NCBI GenBank assembly: GCA_016124205.1
Contig: WGOD01000003.1
Location: forward strand, 186,001 to 250,000
Direction of reading: 5' to 3'
Origin: Alphaproteobacteria bacterium
GTDB lineage: Bacteria > Pseudomonadota > Alphaproteobacteria > Caulobacterales > Maricaulaceae
Length of the DNA stretch: 64,000 bases
The notes under the pieces are model-generated. The model ran no database searches and was not told the origin of the DNA. It worked only from the letters and a program-made list of their open reading frames with translations. The number at the start of each line of letters is the position of its first letter. The first letter of the stretch is position 1. The translations under genes were made by a program, and so were the position numbers. Of this stretch, positions 1-8,793 are shown in pieces.

Positions 1-108
1 TCCATCGTCGGCGATCTCGCGGCAGTTTACGGCGGTCAACTGACGCTGGGGGAGTCGGAGCTTGGCGGGCTTCTCGCACGGCTCGAATTGCCTTCAAGGA
101 AGCGCTAA
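1..108 (+). CDS. C-terminal end of a sensor histidine kinase (5' end outside window)
   Basis: The window opens inside a reading frame of 35 codons ending in TAA at 106-108. The residues read IVGDLAAVYGG, then LTLGESELGG and a final LARLELP. This is the usual last stretch of the HATPase_c domain of a two-component sensor kinase: the helix after the G2 box, the glycine turn and the last beta strand. Only the tail is present, so sensing domain and partner regulator cannot be told. The family assignment rests on this short pattern alone. Confidence 0.6.
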   Translation, partial: SIVGDLAAVYGGQLTLGESELGGLLARLELPSRKR

Positions 109-169
109 AGCCGCGTTAACCGTGCACTGTGCAAAATCTTCCCGTCATGACATCAACCGGCGCATCGCG

Positions 170-1525
170 ATGACAGGCCTCACCGCGAAAAACATCGAGA
201 AACTCGGAGCGTTCTGGAGTTCGCTTTCTCCGGAAATGCGCCAGCGTGTTCTCGCGTCGGCGAATGCCGCAGCCGGCCGCGATCCTTCGCAGGCTGGCGT
301 GGCGAAATTGCTGGAAAAGCTCGATGCGCTAGCCGCTCCGGACGAAGGCACGCTTCAGCGCAAGCGACTGTTTGCGCCGCTTGATCCCCTCACTGGCAAT
401 CCCGAAACCGATCCGCCGTCGCGCGCTTATTTCTCGCCCGGGTTTCTCTCCGGGTTGTGGGCCTGGTTCGACGATGCCGAGCAATCCGGCTTTTCAGACA
501 CGTTTCCGGCAAGCGGTGCTCCGACCGAGGACTGGCAAGCGATCCGCGTTCGCGCCGGAGAGGCGCTCAAGGCGTTTCTGGAAAGCGCCCGGGATGACCG
601 CAAACTGGAGAGCCGCATCGTGACCATGTGGGGCGCGGGGGGGCGTGAAACCGCCGATCTCGCGGCAACGCTCCTGATCCACGACACGGTGCTGAAGGAC
701 GCCCTGCACGACGTTCCTGACGAGGTCACCGATTTCGACCCCGAACTGTGCACCCACGTGCGCGACGTCTATGACGACGTCTCGGAGCGCGCGCCTGACG
801 CTGGCGTCTGGATGCTGCTTCTTTTGATGACCCGGTTGTCGAAGACCGCACAGATCTTCCGCGCTGTGGAGAAGATCGGCCGGCGCAGCGACGACCAGCT
901 GATCTCGAAAACCGACCTCGCAGTCGTGGGCGACGCGGTTCTCAAGGATGCCGAGTTTTACGCCACGCGTTTTCGCCGCGCTCCCACTTCGATCGAAGAG
1001 GCCAACGAGGCGGTCGCCGGGCTCGCGTCCTTCGTCACGGTGACGGTCGGCATGACCCGCGAGTTCGGCATTCGCAAGGACGGGCAATGGGGCAAGACGC
1101 TGTTCGCGCTGCGCGCGCAGGCCTCTGCCGATCTCGAGAAGCTGATGTCGGGCACGCAGAAGGCCCTGAATGCGGCCCTGCCGGAGCCCAGGAAGGGCAA
1201 GGGCGGGGTCTATGTCCCTGTTCCATGCCCCGAGGAAGCGATCATCGTGCGTGCCGAAGCGCAGCTACGGTTCCTCGGCGGAGCCGGGGAGTGGGCTGCC
1301 CAGGCGGCCATTGGCAGCGTGCAGAAAAAAGCCGAGGACGCGGCGGTCGCTGCGCTCGAGGAATGCTGCGGTCATTTGATCAACGTGCTGCAGCATTCCG
1401 ATGGTGAAACGCAGCGCCTTGCATCGGCCGGACTCGACGTCATCGCCCGCCTCCAGGAGGCCTTGGGGCAGGTCGAGAGCGCCAGCCTGACCCGGCGGCG
1501 CAACGCCGCAGCGATGGCGGCGTGA
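170..1525 (+). CDS. conserved-looking protein of unknown function (451 aa)
   Basis: I do not recognise this protein. The frame is open from 62, but residues coded by 62-169 are Cys/Arg-rich and overlap the end of the preceding kinase gene, so I chose the ATG at 170 (MTGLTAKNIEKL). The product is soluble and mostly helical, with no signal peptide or membrane segment. It has an acidic middle region and a C-terminal helical part rich in Ala and Glu (about residues 340-440) ending in a basic RRRNAAA tail. It stands alone between the kinase and the methyltransferase at 1572, with a 46-base gap to the latter. No catalytic motif is visible. Confidence 0.7.
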   Translation: MTGLTAKNIEKLGAFWSSLSPEMRQRVLASANAAAGRDPSQAGVAKLLEKLDALAAPDEGTLQRKRLFAPLDPLTGNPETDPPSRAYFSPGFLSGLWAWFDDAEQSGFSDTFPASGAPTEDWQAIRVRAGEALKAFLESARDDRKLESRIVTMWGAGGRETADLAATLLIHDTVLKDALHDVPDEVTDFDPELCTHVRDVYDDVSERAPDAGVWMLLLLMTRLSKTAQIFRAVEKIGRRSDDQLISKTDLAVVGDAVLKDAEFYATRFRRAPTSIEEANEAVAGLASFVTVTVGMTREFGIRKDGQWGKTLFALRAQASADLEKLMSGTQKALNAALPEPRKGKGGVYVPVPCPEEAIIVRAEAQLRFLGGAGEWAAQAAIGSVQKKAEDAAVAALEECCGHLINVLQHSDGETQRLASAGLDVIARLQEALGQVESASLTRRRNAAAMAA

Positions 1526-1571
1526 CGATCTGACGCTTGCGCGTACGCGGGGCAGGCCGTAATTCGCCCCC

Positions 1572-2222
1572 ATGTCACCGGAAAAAACATCCCCCGTTGT
1601 CGCTCTGGAAGACCGCAAACGCGAAGCCGCGAAGCTGTATTCCCCGAGCGCTGCGCGTAACCGTGAACCGGTACGCGCGGTTCTGGCAGAGCGTCTTCCC
1701 GAACGGGCCCGGATCCTGGAGATCGGGTCGGGCACGGGCGAGCACGGGGAAGCCTGCTGTGCGGCGCGGCCCGACATTCGCTGGCAGCTGACCGAGATCG
1801 ACCCGGACTCGCTTGCCAGCTGCGCAGCACGCGCGGAGGAGACGGACGGTCTGCTCGCGCCGCTCAGCGTCGACGCGGGCGCGCCGGACTGGGCCAGGGG
1901 CATCGATCCGGTCGATGCCTTGGTCAGTCTTAACGTGATTCACATCGCGCCCTGGCGTGTCGCCGAGGGTCTCGCAGAAAGTGCGGCAAGCCTGTTGCGC
2001 GAGAACGGATTCGTCTTCCTCTACGGGCCTTTCCTGGACGGCGATGCGACGGCTCCGTCCAATCTTGAATTCGACGCCAGCCTCAAGAGCAGGAACCCCG
2101 AATGGGGTGTGCGCCCGATAAATACAGTGACCGATCTGTTCGCGCGTCATGGCCTGACCCTCACCGAGCGGATCGAGATGCCGGCGAACAATCTGTCGCT
2201 GATCTTCCGGAGCGCGGCATGA
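1572..2222 (+). CDS. DUF938-family SAM-dependent methyltransferase
   Basis: A 216-residue class I methyltransferase-fold protein. The N-terminal KLYSPSAARNREPV segment followed by LEIGSGTGEHG (SAM-binding motif I, about residues 50-60) and then TEIDPDS is the pattern of the DUF938 family. SLNVIHIAPW (about residue 119) corresponds to the post-motif II region and NGFVFLYGPF to the strand after it. Substrates of this family are generally unassigned. The stop codon overlaps the start of ccmI by four bases (ATGA at 2219-2222), so it is probably cotranscribed and translationally coupled with the cytochrome c maturation operon, though a direct role there is only inference. Confidence 0.8.
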   Translation: MSPEKTSPVVALEDRKREAAKLYSPSAARNREPVRAVLAERLPERARILEIGSGTGEHGEACCAARPDIRWQLTEIDPDSLASCAARAEETDGLLAPLSVDAGAPDWARGIDPVDALVSLNVIHIAPWRVAEGLAESAASLLRENGFVFLYGPFLDGDATAPSNLEFDASLKSRNPEWGVRPINTVTDLFARHGLTLTERIEMPANNLSLIFRSAA

Positions 2223-3160
2223 TCGCGTTTGCGCTCATCGCAGCCCTGATCGGCGCGGCTGTGGCGATCTTCGTGCTCGCGCCGTTCCGCGGTGCCGGCG
2301 TGCCCCGCTGGGCGGGTCCGGCCTCTGCCGCCACACTGCTGGTGCTGGCGGGCGGGGTCTACTGGATCGGCGGCGCGCCGGATCAGCCCGGAGCGCCGTA
2401 TGCGCGTCAGGCTGCCGAGCGACGGGCAGCGGACCCGGCGACACTCGGTCCTGATGCGCGCATCGAGCGCCTGCGCGACATCGTCCGCGAAGACGCCGGC
2501 GATGGGGAGGCCTGGGCCATGCTGGGCCGGGAACTCGCCCGCGCGGAACGGGAGATGGAAGCGATCAATGCCTTCCAGCGATCACTTTCGATCGACCCGC
2601 AGGCCCGGACCTTCTCCGATCTCGGGCAGACCGTCATCAATCTCAATGAAGGCGATGTGACGCCGGATGCGCAGGCGGCCTTCGAGGCGGCCTATCGCCT
2701 GAATCCGGATCTTCCCGAAGCCGGATTTTTCCTTGGGCTGGGGGCGTATCAGAACGGCGACCGGGCGGCCGCGACTGCTTACTGGACCGATACGCTATCG
2801 CGCCTGGAAGCGGGCGATCCCTACAAGACGATCATCGCGCGGCAGGCGACGGAATTTCTTTCGCGACCGGATGTCGATGCCGGCGCCGTAGCCGCAGCGC
2901 AGGCCGAGGATGCGCCCGTCCTGTCGCCGCAGGAACGGATCGCCGGTATGGTCGGTCGCCTGAGCGAACGCGTTGGCAGCGGCGAAGGGTCGCTGTCGGA
3001 CTGGCTGGTCCTGATCCGAGTCCGCGCCATGATGGACGACATGAGTGGCGCTCGGTCGGCGCTGACCGAGGCCGAGGCTGCCTTTGCCGACGATGCCGGA
3101 GCCAGTGCGATCCTGGCGGTCGCGCGGCAGGCGGTCGGCAGTGACGCCGGAGAGGAATGA
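2219..3160 (+). CDS. ccmI: cytochrome c maturation protein CcmI (CycH)
   Basis: A 313-residue apocytochrome c chaperone subunit of the haem ligation complex. The start at 2219 (MIAFALIAALIGAAV) is chosen because it places two N-terminal membrane helices (about residues 2-22 and 32-52) as in CcmI and gives a 4-base overlap with the upstream gene. After the helices comes the conserved region with RIERLRDIV, then TPR-type helices (AWAMLGRELARAEREMEAI and the following repeats, roughly residues 85-210) which in this family bind the C-terminus of apocytochrome c. A variable periplasmic C-terminal part follows. It is first of ccmI-ccmE-ccmF-ccmH, each overlapping the next by four bases. The order matches cycHJKL of rhizobia. 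Confidence 0.9.
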   Translation: MIAFALIAALIGAAVAIFVLAPFRGAGVPRWAGPASAATLLVLAGGVYWIGGAPDQPGAPYARQAAERRAADPATLGPDARIERLRDIVREDAGDGEAWAMLGRELARAEREMEAINAFQRSLSIDPQARTFSDLGQTVINLNEGDVTPDAQAAFEAAYRLNPDLPEAGFFLGLGAYQNGDRAAATAYWTDTLSRLEAGDPYKTIIARQATEFLSRPDVDAGAVAAAQAEDAPVLSPQERIAGMVGRLSERVGSGEGSLSDWLVLIRVRAMMDDMSGARSALTEAEAAFADDAGASAILAVARQAVGSDAGEE

Positions 3161-3618
3161 TGCGCAAGAGCCGTCAGAGATTGTGGATGGTCGGTGGGGC
3201 GGGGGTCATCCTCGCCGCCGCGCTCGGGTTGATGCTGCTCGCCTTCGGCGACTCGCTGGTGCTGTTCTACAGTCCTTCGGAGGTCGCCGCCGCGCCGCCG
3301 CCCCCCGGTGAACGGGTCCGCGTCGGCGGACTTGTCGAGGCGGGGAGTGTTGTGCGGCCGGATCAGGGCGGTGCGCTGTTCACGCTGACCGATACCGCCG
3401 CGACGATCCGCGTCAGCTATGACGGCTCCCTGCCTGATCTCTTCCGTGAAGGGCAGGGCATCGTCGCCGAAGGCCATTTCGATCATGACGGCCTTTTCCA
3501 GGCGTCGAACGTGCTCGCCAAGCATGACGAGACCTACATGCCGCCCGAAGTGGCCGAAGCCTTGCGGGCACAGGGCGTCTGGCAGGGCGACGAGGCCACG
3601 GCCGAGGCCGGGGAATGA
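3157..3618 (+). CDS. ccmE: cytochrome c maturation haem chaperone CcmE (CycJ)
   Basis: Periplasmic haem chaperone that binds haem covalently and hands it to CcmF/CcmH. The 153-residue product has one N-terminal membrane anchor (about residues 11-30), an OB-fold core and the signature AKHDETYMPPE, in which His123 is the covalent haem ligand and Tyr127 the conserved axial tyrosine. Two adjacent ATG codons (3157 and 3160) are possible starts; the first overlaps the ccmI stop, and a GGAGAGG-like ribosome site lies just upstream. The C-terminus after the haem motif is short, as is usual in alphaproteobacteria. Confidence 0.95.
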   Translation: MMRKSRQRLWMVGGAGVILAAALGLMLLAFGDSLVLFYSPSEVAAAPPPPGERVRVGGLVEAGSVVRPDQGGALFTLTDTAATIRVSYDGSLPDLFREGQGIVAEGHFDHDGLFQASNVLAKHDETYMPPEVAEALRAQGVWQGDEATAEAGE

Positions 3619-5555
3619 TCGCGGAGATCGGCCGCTTCCTGGCCGCCATCGCGCTGGTCCTGTCGCTGGTTCAGCTGATGGCCGGCTGGCGTGCGGCGAC
3701 CGCGCCTGAAAGCGGTCTGGCGCGGGTCAGTTCGCGCGCGGCGCAAGGCGCAACTGCCGCGCTGGCGATCGCTTTCGGCCTGCTGATCTACCTTTTCGTC
3801 GTGTCGGATTTCTCGGTCGCCTATGTCGCCGGGCATTCCCATGTCGACAAGCCGCTCTTCTACAAGGTCGCCGCGGCCTGGGGCGGGCATGAAGGCTCGA
3901 TGCTGCTGTGGTGCGCCTTGATGACGGCGGTCGGAGCCGGGCTCGCGGCCTTCGGGCCCAAGGCCGATCCGGGCCTGCGCCTGCGCGCGGTCGCCATCCA
4001 GGGCGGGCTCCAGCTGCTCTTCCTTGCCTTCCTGGTGTTTACCTCAAACCCGTTCGACCGGATTCCGATCGCCGACATTCCGGTTCAGGGCGCGGATCTC
4101 AATCCGATCCTTCAGGACCCGGCCCTCGCACTGCATCCACCCACGCTCTATCTCGGCTATGTCGGGATATCTGCCGCCTATTCTCTGGCGCTGGCCGGCC
4201 TGATCGAAGGCCGGGGCGGGCGGCTCGTTGCGGCCGCCATCCGGCCGTGGGCGATCGGCGCGTGGACGGCGCTGACGGCCGGCATCGCGCTCGGCGCCTG
4301 GTGGGCCTATTACGAACTCGGCTGGGGCGGCTGGTGGTTCTGGGACCCGGTCGAAAATGCCAGCTTCATGCCCTGGCTGATTGCTGCAGCGCTTATCCAC
4401 TCCGCCATTGCGACGCAGCGGACCGGGGCCTTTCCCGGCTGGACGGCTCTTCTGGCGTTGTTGGCCTTCTCCCTGTCGGCGCTCGGCGCCTTCCTGGTCC
4501 GGTCCGGCGTCCTGACATCGGTTCATGCCTTCGCGCTCGATCCCGAGCGCGGCATGTGGATCCTCGGCATCCTGGCCGTCCTTGCGGGCGGTGGTCTGGC
4601 CGTGTTCGGCCTGCGCGCGGCGAAGCTGGGCGAGGGCGACGGGTTCGAGCCGACGAGCCGCGAGGCCTTCATCGGCCTCAACAATCTCTTCCTCGCGGTC
4701 ACCGCCGGGATCGTGCTGTGCGGGACGATCTACCCGCTGATCGCCGACGCGCTCGGGCTGCGTTCGGTGTCGGTGGGTGCGCCCTATTTCAACCGGACCG
4801 CGACGCCGATGATGGCGGCTTTGCTGATCCTCCTGCCTTTCGCCCCCTATTTGCCATGGCGTTCTGGCGGCTTGAAGCGCGCCGCTTTCAGCTGGCGTCT
4901 GCTGATCTGGACATTGCCCGGTGCGGCGGCAGGCATTGCCGTCCTGATGATGGGCGGCAGCGTGCTGGCCATTGCCGGAGCGGTGCTGGGCGGATGGGCC
5001 ATTGCCGGTGCCGTCACCGATCTGTTCGAAAGCCGGGTTCTGGCAAACCTGCCGGCCAAGGTGTCGGCCTATGGCCGGGGGCTGGCGCATGCGGGTGTCG
5101 GCCTGATCGCGCTGGGGGCCGCAGCCGACTCCACAGGGGCCCCCGAGGTGGTCCGGGCGCTTGCGGAAGGCGAGACATTGGTCATCGGTGAGCGCACCGT
5201 CGCGCTGGCCGATCTGCGCCGGGCCGATGGATCGAACTATCTCGCCGATCAGGCGCAACTGGTCGTCACGGAGAATGGCCGCCGGACCGGCGTGCTGACC
5301 CCGGAACGCCGCTTCTATGTCGCGGCTGAACAGAACACGCGGGAAGTTGATATCCAGTCGACGTGGAGCGGCGACCTCTATGCCGTTCTCGGCGAGCCGC
5401 GGCAGCGGGACGACGGCTCCATCGCCTTCGAGGTCCGGATGAGTTTCAATCCGATGACGTGGCTATTGGGCTTCGGGGCTCTGATGATCACGCTGGGCGG
5501 GCTGACGGCACTGAGCGGGCTGGCTCTGGGCCGCCGCCGGGAGGAACAGGCATGA
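3615..5555 (+). CDS. ccmF: cytochrome c haem lyase subunit CcmF (CycK)
   Basis: A 646-residue polytopic membrane protein of the haem handling family, the catalytic core of cytochrome c haem ligation in System I. The tryptophan-rich WWD signature is at about residues 237-254 (GWGGWWFWDPVENAS), preceded by the conserved LHPPTLYLGYVG (about 173-184), which carries one of the haem-ligating histidines. About a dozen or more hydrophobic helices are visible, with a periplasmic loop near residues 500-610 before the last helix. Start overlaps ccmE (ATGA at 3615-3618) and its end overlaps ccmH, so the four proteins are probably made in coupled fashion. Confidence 0.96.
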   Translation: MIAEIGRFLAAIALVLSLVQLMAGWRAATAPESGLARVSSRAAQGATAALAIAFGLLIYLFVVSDFSVAYVAGHSHVDKPLFYKVAAAWGGHEGSMLLWCALMTAVGAGLAAFGPKADPGLRLRAVAIQGGLQLLFLAFLVFTSNPFDRIPIADIPVQGADLNPILQDPALALHPPTLYLGYVGISAAYSLALAGLIEGRGGRLVAAAIRPWAIGAWTALTAGIALGAWWAYYELGWGGWWFWDPVENASFMPWLIAAALIHSAIATQRTGAFPGWTALLALLAFSLSALGAFLVRSGVLTSVHAFALDPERGMWILGILAVLAGGGLAVFGLRAAKLGEGDGFEPTSREAFIGLNNLFLAVTAGIVLCGTIYPLIADALGLRSVSVGAPYFNRTATPMMAALLILLPFAPYLPWRSGGLKRAAFSWRLLIWTLPGAAAGIAVLMMGGSVLAIAGAVLGGWAIAGAVTDLFESRVLANLPAKVSAYGRGLAHAGVGLIALGAAADSTGAPEVVRALAEGETLVIGERTVALADLRRADGSNYLADQAQLVVTENGRRTGVLTPERRFYVAAEQNTREVDIQSTWSGDLYAVLGEPRQRDDGSIAFEVRMSFNPMTWLLGFGALMITLGGLTALSGLALGRRREEQA

Positions 5556-5914
5556 ACGCGCTGCTGATGGCTTTCGCCCTGCTTCAAACCGTCGAATTGT
5601 CCCCCGTACAGGAAGACCAGGCGCACGCGATCATGCAGGAGATCAACTGCGTGGTGTGTTCCGGTCAATCGATCGCGGATTCCGACGCAGCACTGGCGCA
5701 GGACATGCGCGAATTCGTGCGCGGACGCGTTGCGGCGGGTGACAGCGCCGGCGAAGTCAGGGCTGCGCTGGCTTCGCACTATGGCGACGATGTGCTGATG
5801 CGTCCGCCCTTCGCCTGGCACACAGCCGTGCTCTGGGGCTTGCCACTCCTGTTGCTCGCCGGCGGAGGCGCTATGTTGGTGTCTGCATCGAGGAAAAAGA
5901 CACCGGCGGGCTGA
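5552..5914 (+). CDS. ccmH: cytochrome c maturation thiol protein CcmH (CycL)
   Basis: A 120-residue membrane-anchored thioredoxin-like protein that reduces the CXXCH motif of apocytochrome c before haem ligation. The redox pair is Cys33-Cys36 in NCVVCSGQSIADSDA; most family members have Arg before the first Cys, here it is Asn. A C-terminal membrane helix (about residues 92-112) follows AWHTAVLWGLP. The ATG at 5552 is chosen because it overlaps the ccmF stop and begins a short signal-like helix; the frame is open further upstream but only inside ccmF. The thioredoxin CcmG (DsbE) often found in these operons is absent and must be elsewhere if present. Confidence 0.92.
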   Translation: MNALLMAFALLQTVELSPVQEDQAHAIMQEINCVVCSGQSIADSDAALAQDMREFVRGRVAAGDSAGEVRAALASHYGDDVLMRPPFAWHTAVLWGLPLLLLAGGGAMLVSASRKKTPAG

Positions 5915-5932
5915 CGCCGGCAGGAGGCAGGC

Positions 5933-7153
5933 GTGGCACGATCGGAACGAGTGGAGTTTGAAGGCGCCTTCGGCGACACGCTGGCGGCCCGGCTCGAACG
6001 CCCCTCTGGTGTGCCGCGTGCCTACGCGCTGTTCGCGCACTGCTTTTCGTGTTCGAAGGACATACTCGCCGCAACCCGCATTTCGCAGCGCCTCGCGCGC
6101 CAGGGCATTGCGGTTCTGCGTTTCGACTTCACCGGCCTCGGCCATTCCGAAGGCGAATTCGCCAATACGAATTTCTCGTCGAATATCGAGGACCTGATCC
6201 AGGCCGCGGCGTTCCTTGAACGCGATTACGAAGCGCCGACGCTTCTGATCGGGCATTCGCTCGGCGGGGCGGCGGTCATTGCCGCGGCCCGAAGGATCGC
6301 GTCGACCCGCGCGGTGGTCACGATCAACGCACCGGCGGATGCCGACCATGTCCGCAAGCAATTCACCGAACAGGTGCCGGAGATCGAGGCCAGGGGCGAA
6401 GCCGAGGTTCACCTCGCGGGCCGGCCCTTCAGGATCAAGAAGCAGTTTCTCGACGATATCGAAGGCCGCTCACTTGAGGAAGCTGCCGCGTCCCTGAAGC
6501 TGCCGATCCTGATTGCCCATTCGCCCGTCGACGAGACCGTCAGTATCGAGAATGCGACGCGTCTCTTCGTGGCGGCCAAACATCCAAAAAGCTTTCTGAG
6601 CCTTGATCACGCAAATCACCTCCTGAGCGGCAAGCACGACGCGCAATTCGTCGCGGACGTCGTCGCGGCCTGGGCGAGCCGCTATGCCGCGGAGGACCGG
6701 CTGCCCGATCCGCCAGCGGCCGTGCCGCACGGGGTCGTGGTCCAGGAAACGCGGCAGGGAAAGTTCCAGAACTGGGTCGTCGATGCTGACGATATCGGTT
6801 TGACCGACGAGCCGGAGAGCTTTGGCGGCCTTGGCTCCGGTCCGACGCCCTACGGCCTCCTCAGCGCCTCCCTCGGCGCGTGCACATCAATGACGATCCG
6901 CATGTATGCCGACCGCAAGGATTGGCCGCTCGACCGCGTCACGGTCACGGTGACGCACAACAAGGATCACGCCGACGATTGCGCGCATTGCGGCGAGGAA
7001 CACCGCAAGGTCGATATCTTCGAGCGCAGCATCCGCCTTGAAGGCGATCTTGATTCCGATCAGCTCGACCGGCTGATGGAGATCGCTGATCGTTGTCCGG
7101 TTCATCGCACCCTGCATGAACCCGTCGTCGTGCGGACGCGCCGCGCGCCTTGA
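5933..7153 (+). CDS. fusion of alpha/beta hydrolase and OsmC-like peroxide-resistance domain
   Basis: A 406-residue two-domain protein starting with GTG at 5933, with a good AGGAGG site at 5921-5927. The N-terminal half (1-250) is an alpha/beta hydrolase with nucleophile Ser109 in GHSLGG, acid Asp200 in HSPVDETV and His226 in LDHANH. The C-terminal half (about 265-406) is an OsmC/Ohr-type domain with its two reactive cysteines at Cys317 (LGACTSM) and Cys388 (DRCPVHRTL). An additional CxxC pair (Cys350, Cys353) sits in a loop of the OsmC half. This fusion is known in many bacteria and is annotated as bifunctional, but its substrate is unsettled. It lies 18 bases after ccmH. Confidence 0.9.
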   Translation: MARSERVEFEGAFGDTLAARLERPSGVPRAYALFAHCFSCSKDILAATRISQRLARQGIAVLRFDFTGLGHSEGEFANTNFSSNIEDLIQAAAFLERDYEAPTLLIGHSLGGAAVIAAARRIASTRAVVTINAPADADHVRKQFTEQVPEIEARGEAEVHLAGRPFRIKKQFLDDIEGRSLEEAAASLKLPILIAHSPVDETVSIENATRLFVAAKHPKSFLSLDHANHLLSGKHDAQFVADVVAAWASRYAAEDRLPDPPAAVPHGVVVQETRQGKFQNWVVDADDIGLTDEPESFGGLGSGPTPYGLLSASLGACTSMTIRMYADRKDWPLDRVTVTVTHNKDHADDCAHCGEEHRKVDIFERSIRLEGDLDSDQLDRLMEIADRCPVHRTLHEPVVVRTRRAP

Positions 7154-7169
7154 TCCCGCCGCAAGGCGC
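7145..7169 (+). terminator. weak hairpin after the hydrolase-OsmC gene
   Basis: A 7-base inverted repeat GCGCCTT (7145-7151) and AAGGCGC (7163-7169) spans the stop codon. No T-run follows directly; TGTTTT occurs only about 20 bases later. It may end transcription of the ccm block before the degP promoter region (7170-7276), but it is weak. Confidence 0.25.
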
Positions 7170-7276
7170 CCTCATGTAATGTTTTCGTAAGACTCGAGCC
7201 ACGCTCGCGTTACGTCGCGGGCGGCATGGATTGTGCGACAGGTTGGGTCAGTTCAGTTGCAGGGAATGATCGACAC

Positions 7277-8761
7277 ATGATTTCGACACCTCGTATCCGC
7301 CAGCTTCTCGGAGTTTCTCTGGTCGCGCTGACTGCCTTCGCGGGCGGGGCGGTGGTGACCGGCAGCATGCCGTCCGCCATGGCGCAAGAAGTCCAGGCCC
7401 AAAGCGTCGCCGTTCCGCAGGGCGCATCGCTCGCGGACCTGATCGAGCGGGTCAGCCCGGCCGTAGTCTCGATCAATGTCCGCGTTCAGGCCCCGGTTGC
7501 GGGCGTGCCGGGCATGCAAGGCGCCCCCAATCTCGAACAGCTTCCGCCGCAGTTCCGCGAATGGCTGGAGCGCGAATTCGGTGGTCAGCCCCAGCCGCAA
7601 ATGCGTGAGGGCCTGTCGCTCGGTTCGGGCTTCTTCATTTCCGAAGACGGCTATGTCGTCACCAACAACCACGTCATCGAGGACGCCACGGAAATCACCG
7701 TCGTGCTGTCCGATGGCGAAGAATTCAACGCGACGGTCGTCGGTACCGATCCGCTGACCGATATCGCGCTTCTGGAAGTCGACAATCCCGATGATCGCAG
7801 CTTCCCCTTCGTCCGGCTCAACACCGATCCGACGCTGCGTGTGGGTGACTGGGTCGTCGCGGTCGGCAACCCGTTCGGCCTCGGCGGCACGGCGACCTTC
7901 GGCATCATTTCCGCGCTCGGCCGCGAAAGCCGGCTCGCGAACTACAACGAATTCATCCAGATCGATGCGCCCATCAACCGCGGCAATTCCGGCGGTCCGA
8001 CCTTCGACATGGAAGGCAATGTGATCGGCGTGAACTCGCAGATCCTGTCGCCGACCGGCGGCAATATCGGTATCGGCTTCGCCATTCCGTCCGACGTCGC
8101 CTCCGAGATCGTGAACCAGCTGATCGAGACGGGCCGCGTATCGCGCGGTTGGCTCGGCGTGCAAATCCAGGATGTGACCGAGGACATCGCCGACAGCGTC
8201 GGCCTCGACTCCCAGTCAGGTGCGATCGTCTCGTCGCTGGTGTCCGGCGGTCCGGCCGCCAGCGCCGGTCTGCGCCGCGGCGACGTCATTCTCGCGATGA
8301 ACGGCGAAGACGTGGAAAGCGCCAATGGCCTGACGCGCCGTGTGGGTGCGGCCCGTGCGAACGAGGAAGTGCGCTTCACCGTGCTGCGTGACGGCCGCGA
8401 GCAGACGATCCGGGTTCGCCTAGGTGACCGGCCGTCCGAGCAGGCACTGAACCAGACGCCGAATATCGGCGAACCGGAACAGCCGCAGACCTATTTTGGC
8501 ATGACCCTGACGCCGAGCCTCGACGAGACCGACGTTGACGGGCTTCTGGTTGCGAATGTCGAACCGCGGAGCGAAGCCGCCGAGAAGGGGCTACGTCCGG
8601 GCGATATCATCGTCGAGGCGGGTGGTGCGACCATCCAGTCGGTGTCCGATCTGACCGAAGCTGTGGACGACGCGCGCGGGGAGGGCCGTCCGGCCATCCT
8701 ACTGCTGGTCCAGAATGGCGGCGCGCAGCGCTATATCGCGCTCCAGCTCGACGGCTTCTGA
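7277..8761 (+). CDS. degP: periplasmic Do-type serine protease (DegP/HtrA family)
   Basis: A 494-residue exported protease and chaperone of the periplasm. I chose the ATG at 7277 (MISTPRIRQL) because it begins a normal Sec signal peptide (cleavage likely after AMA near residue 36); upstream codons back to 7226 give no signal sequence. The trypsin-like domain has the triad His132 (TNNHVIED), Asp162 (PLTDIALLEV) and Ser238 (RGNSGGP). Two PDZ domains follow, about residues 290-375 and 400-490, the second ending near the C-terminus as in DegP/DegQ. It sits between the ccm genes and a two-component pair, an order also known from rhizobial cycHJKL-degP loci. Confidence 0.93.
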   Translation: MISTPRIRQLLGVSLVALTAFAGGAVVTGSMPSAMAQEVQAQSVAVPQGASLADLIERVSPAVVSINVRVQAPVAGVPGMQGAPNLEQLPPQFREWLEREFGGQPQPQMREGLSLGSGFFISEDGYVVTNNHVIEDATEITVVLSDGEEFNATVVGTDPLTDIALLEVDNPDDRSFPFVRLNTDPTLRVGDWVVAVGNPFGLGGTATFGIISALGRESRLANYNEFIQIDAPINRGNSGGPTFDMEGNVIGVNSQILSPTGGNIGIGFAIPSDVASEIVNQLIETGRVSRGWLGVQIQDVTEDIADSVGLDSQSGAIVSSLVSGGPAASAGLRRGDVILAMNGEDVESANGLTRRVGAARANEEVRFTVLRDGREQTIRVRLGDRPSEQALNQTPNIGEPEQPQTYFGMTLTPSLDETDVDGLLVANVEPRSEAAEKGLRPGDIIVEAGGATIQSVSDLTEAVDDARGEGRPAILLLVQNGGAQRYIALQLDGF

Positions 8762-8793
8762 TCCGCAACTCAAGACCAAGGACGGGGACGGGA

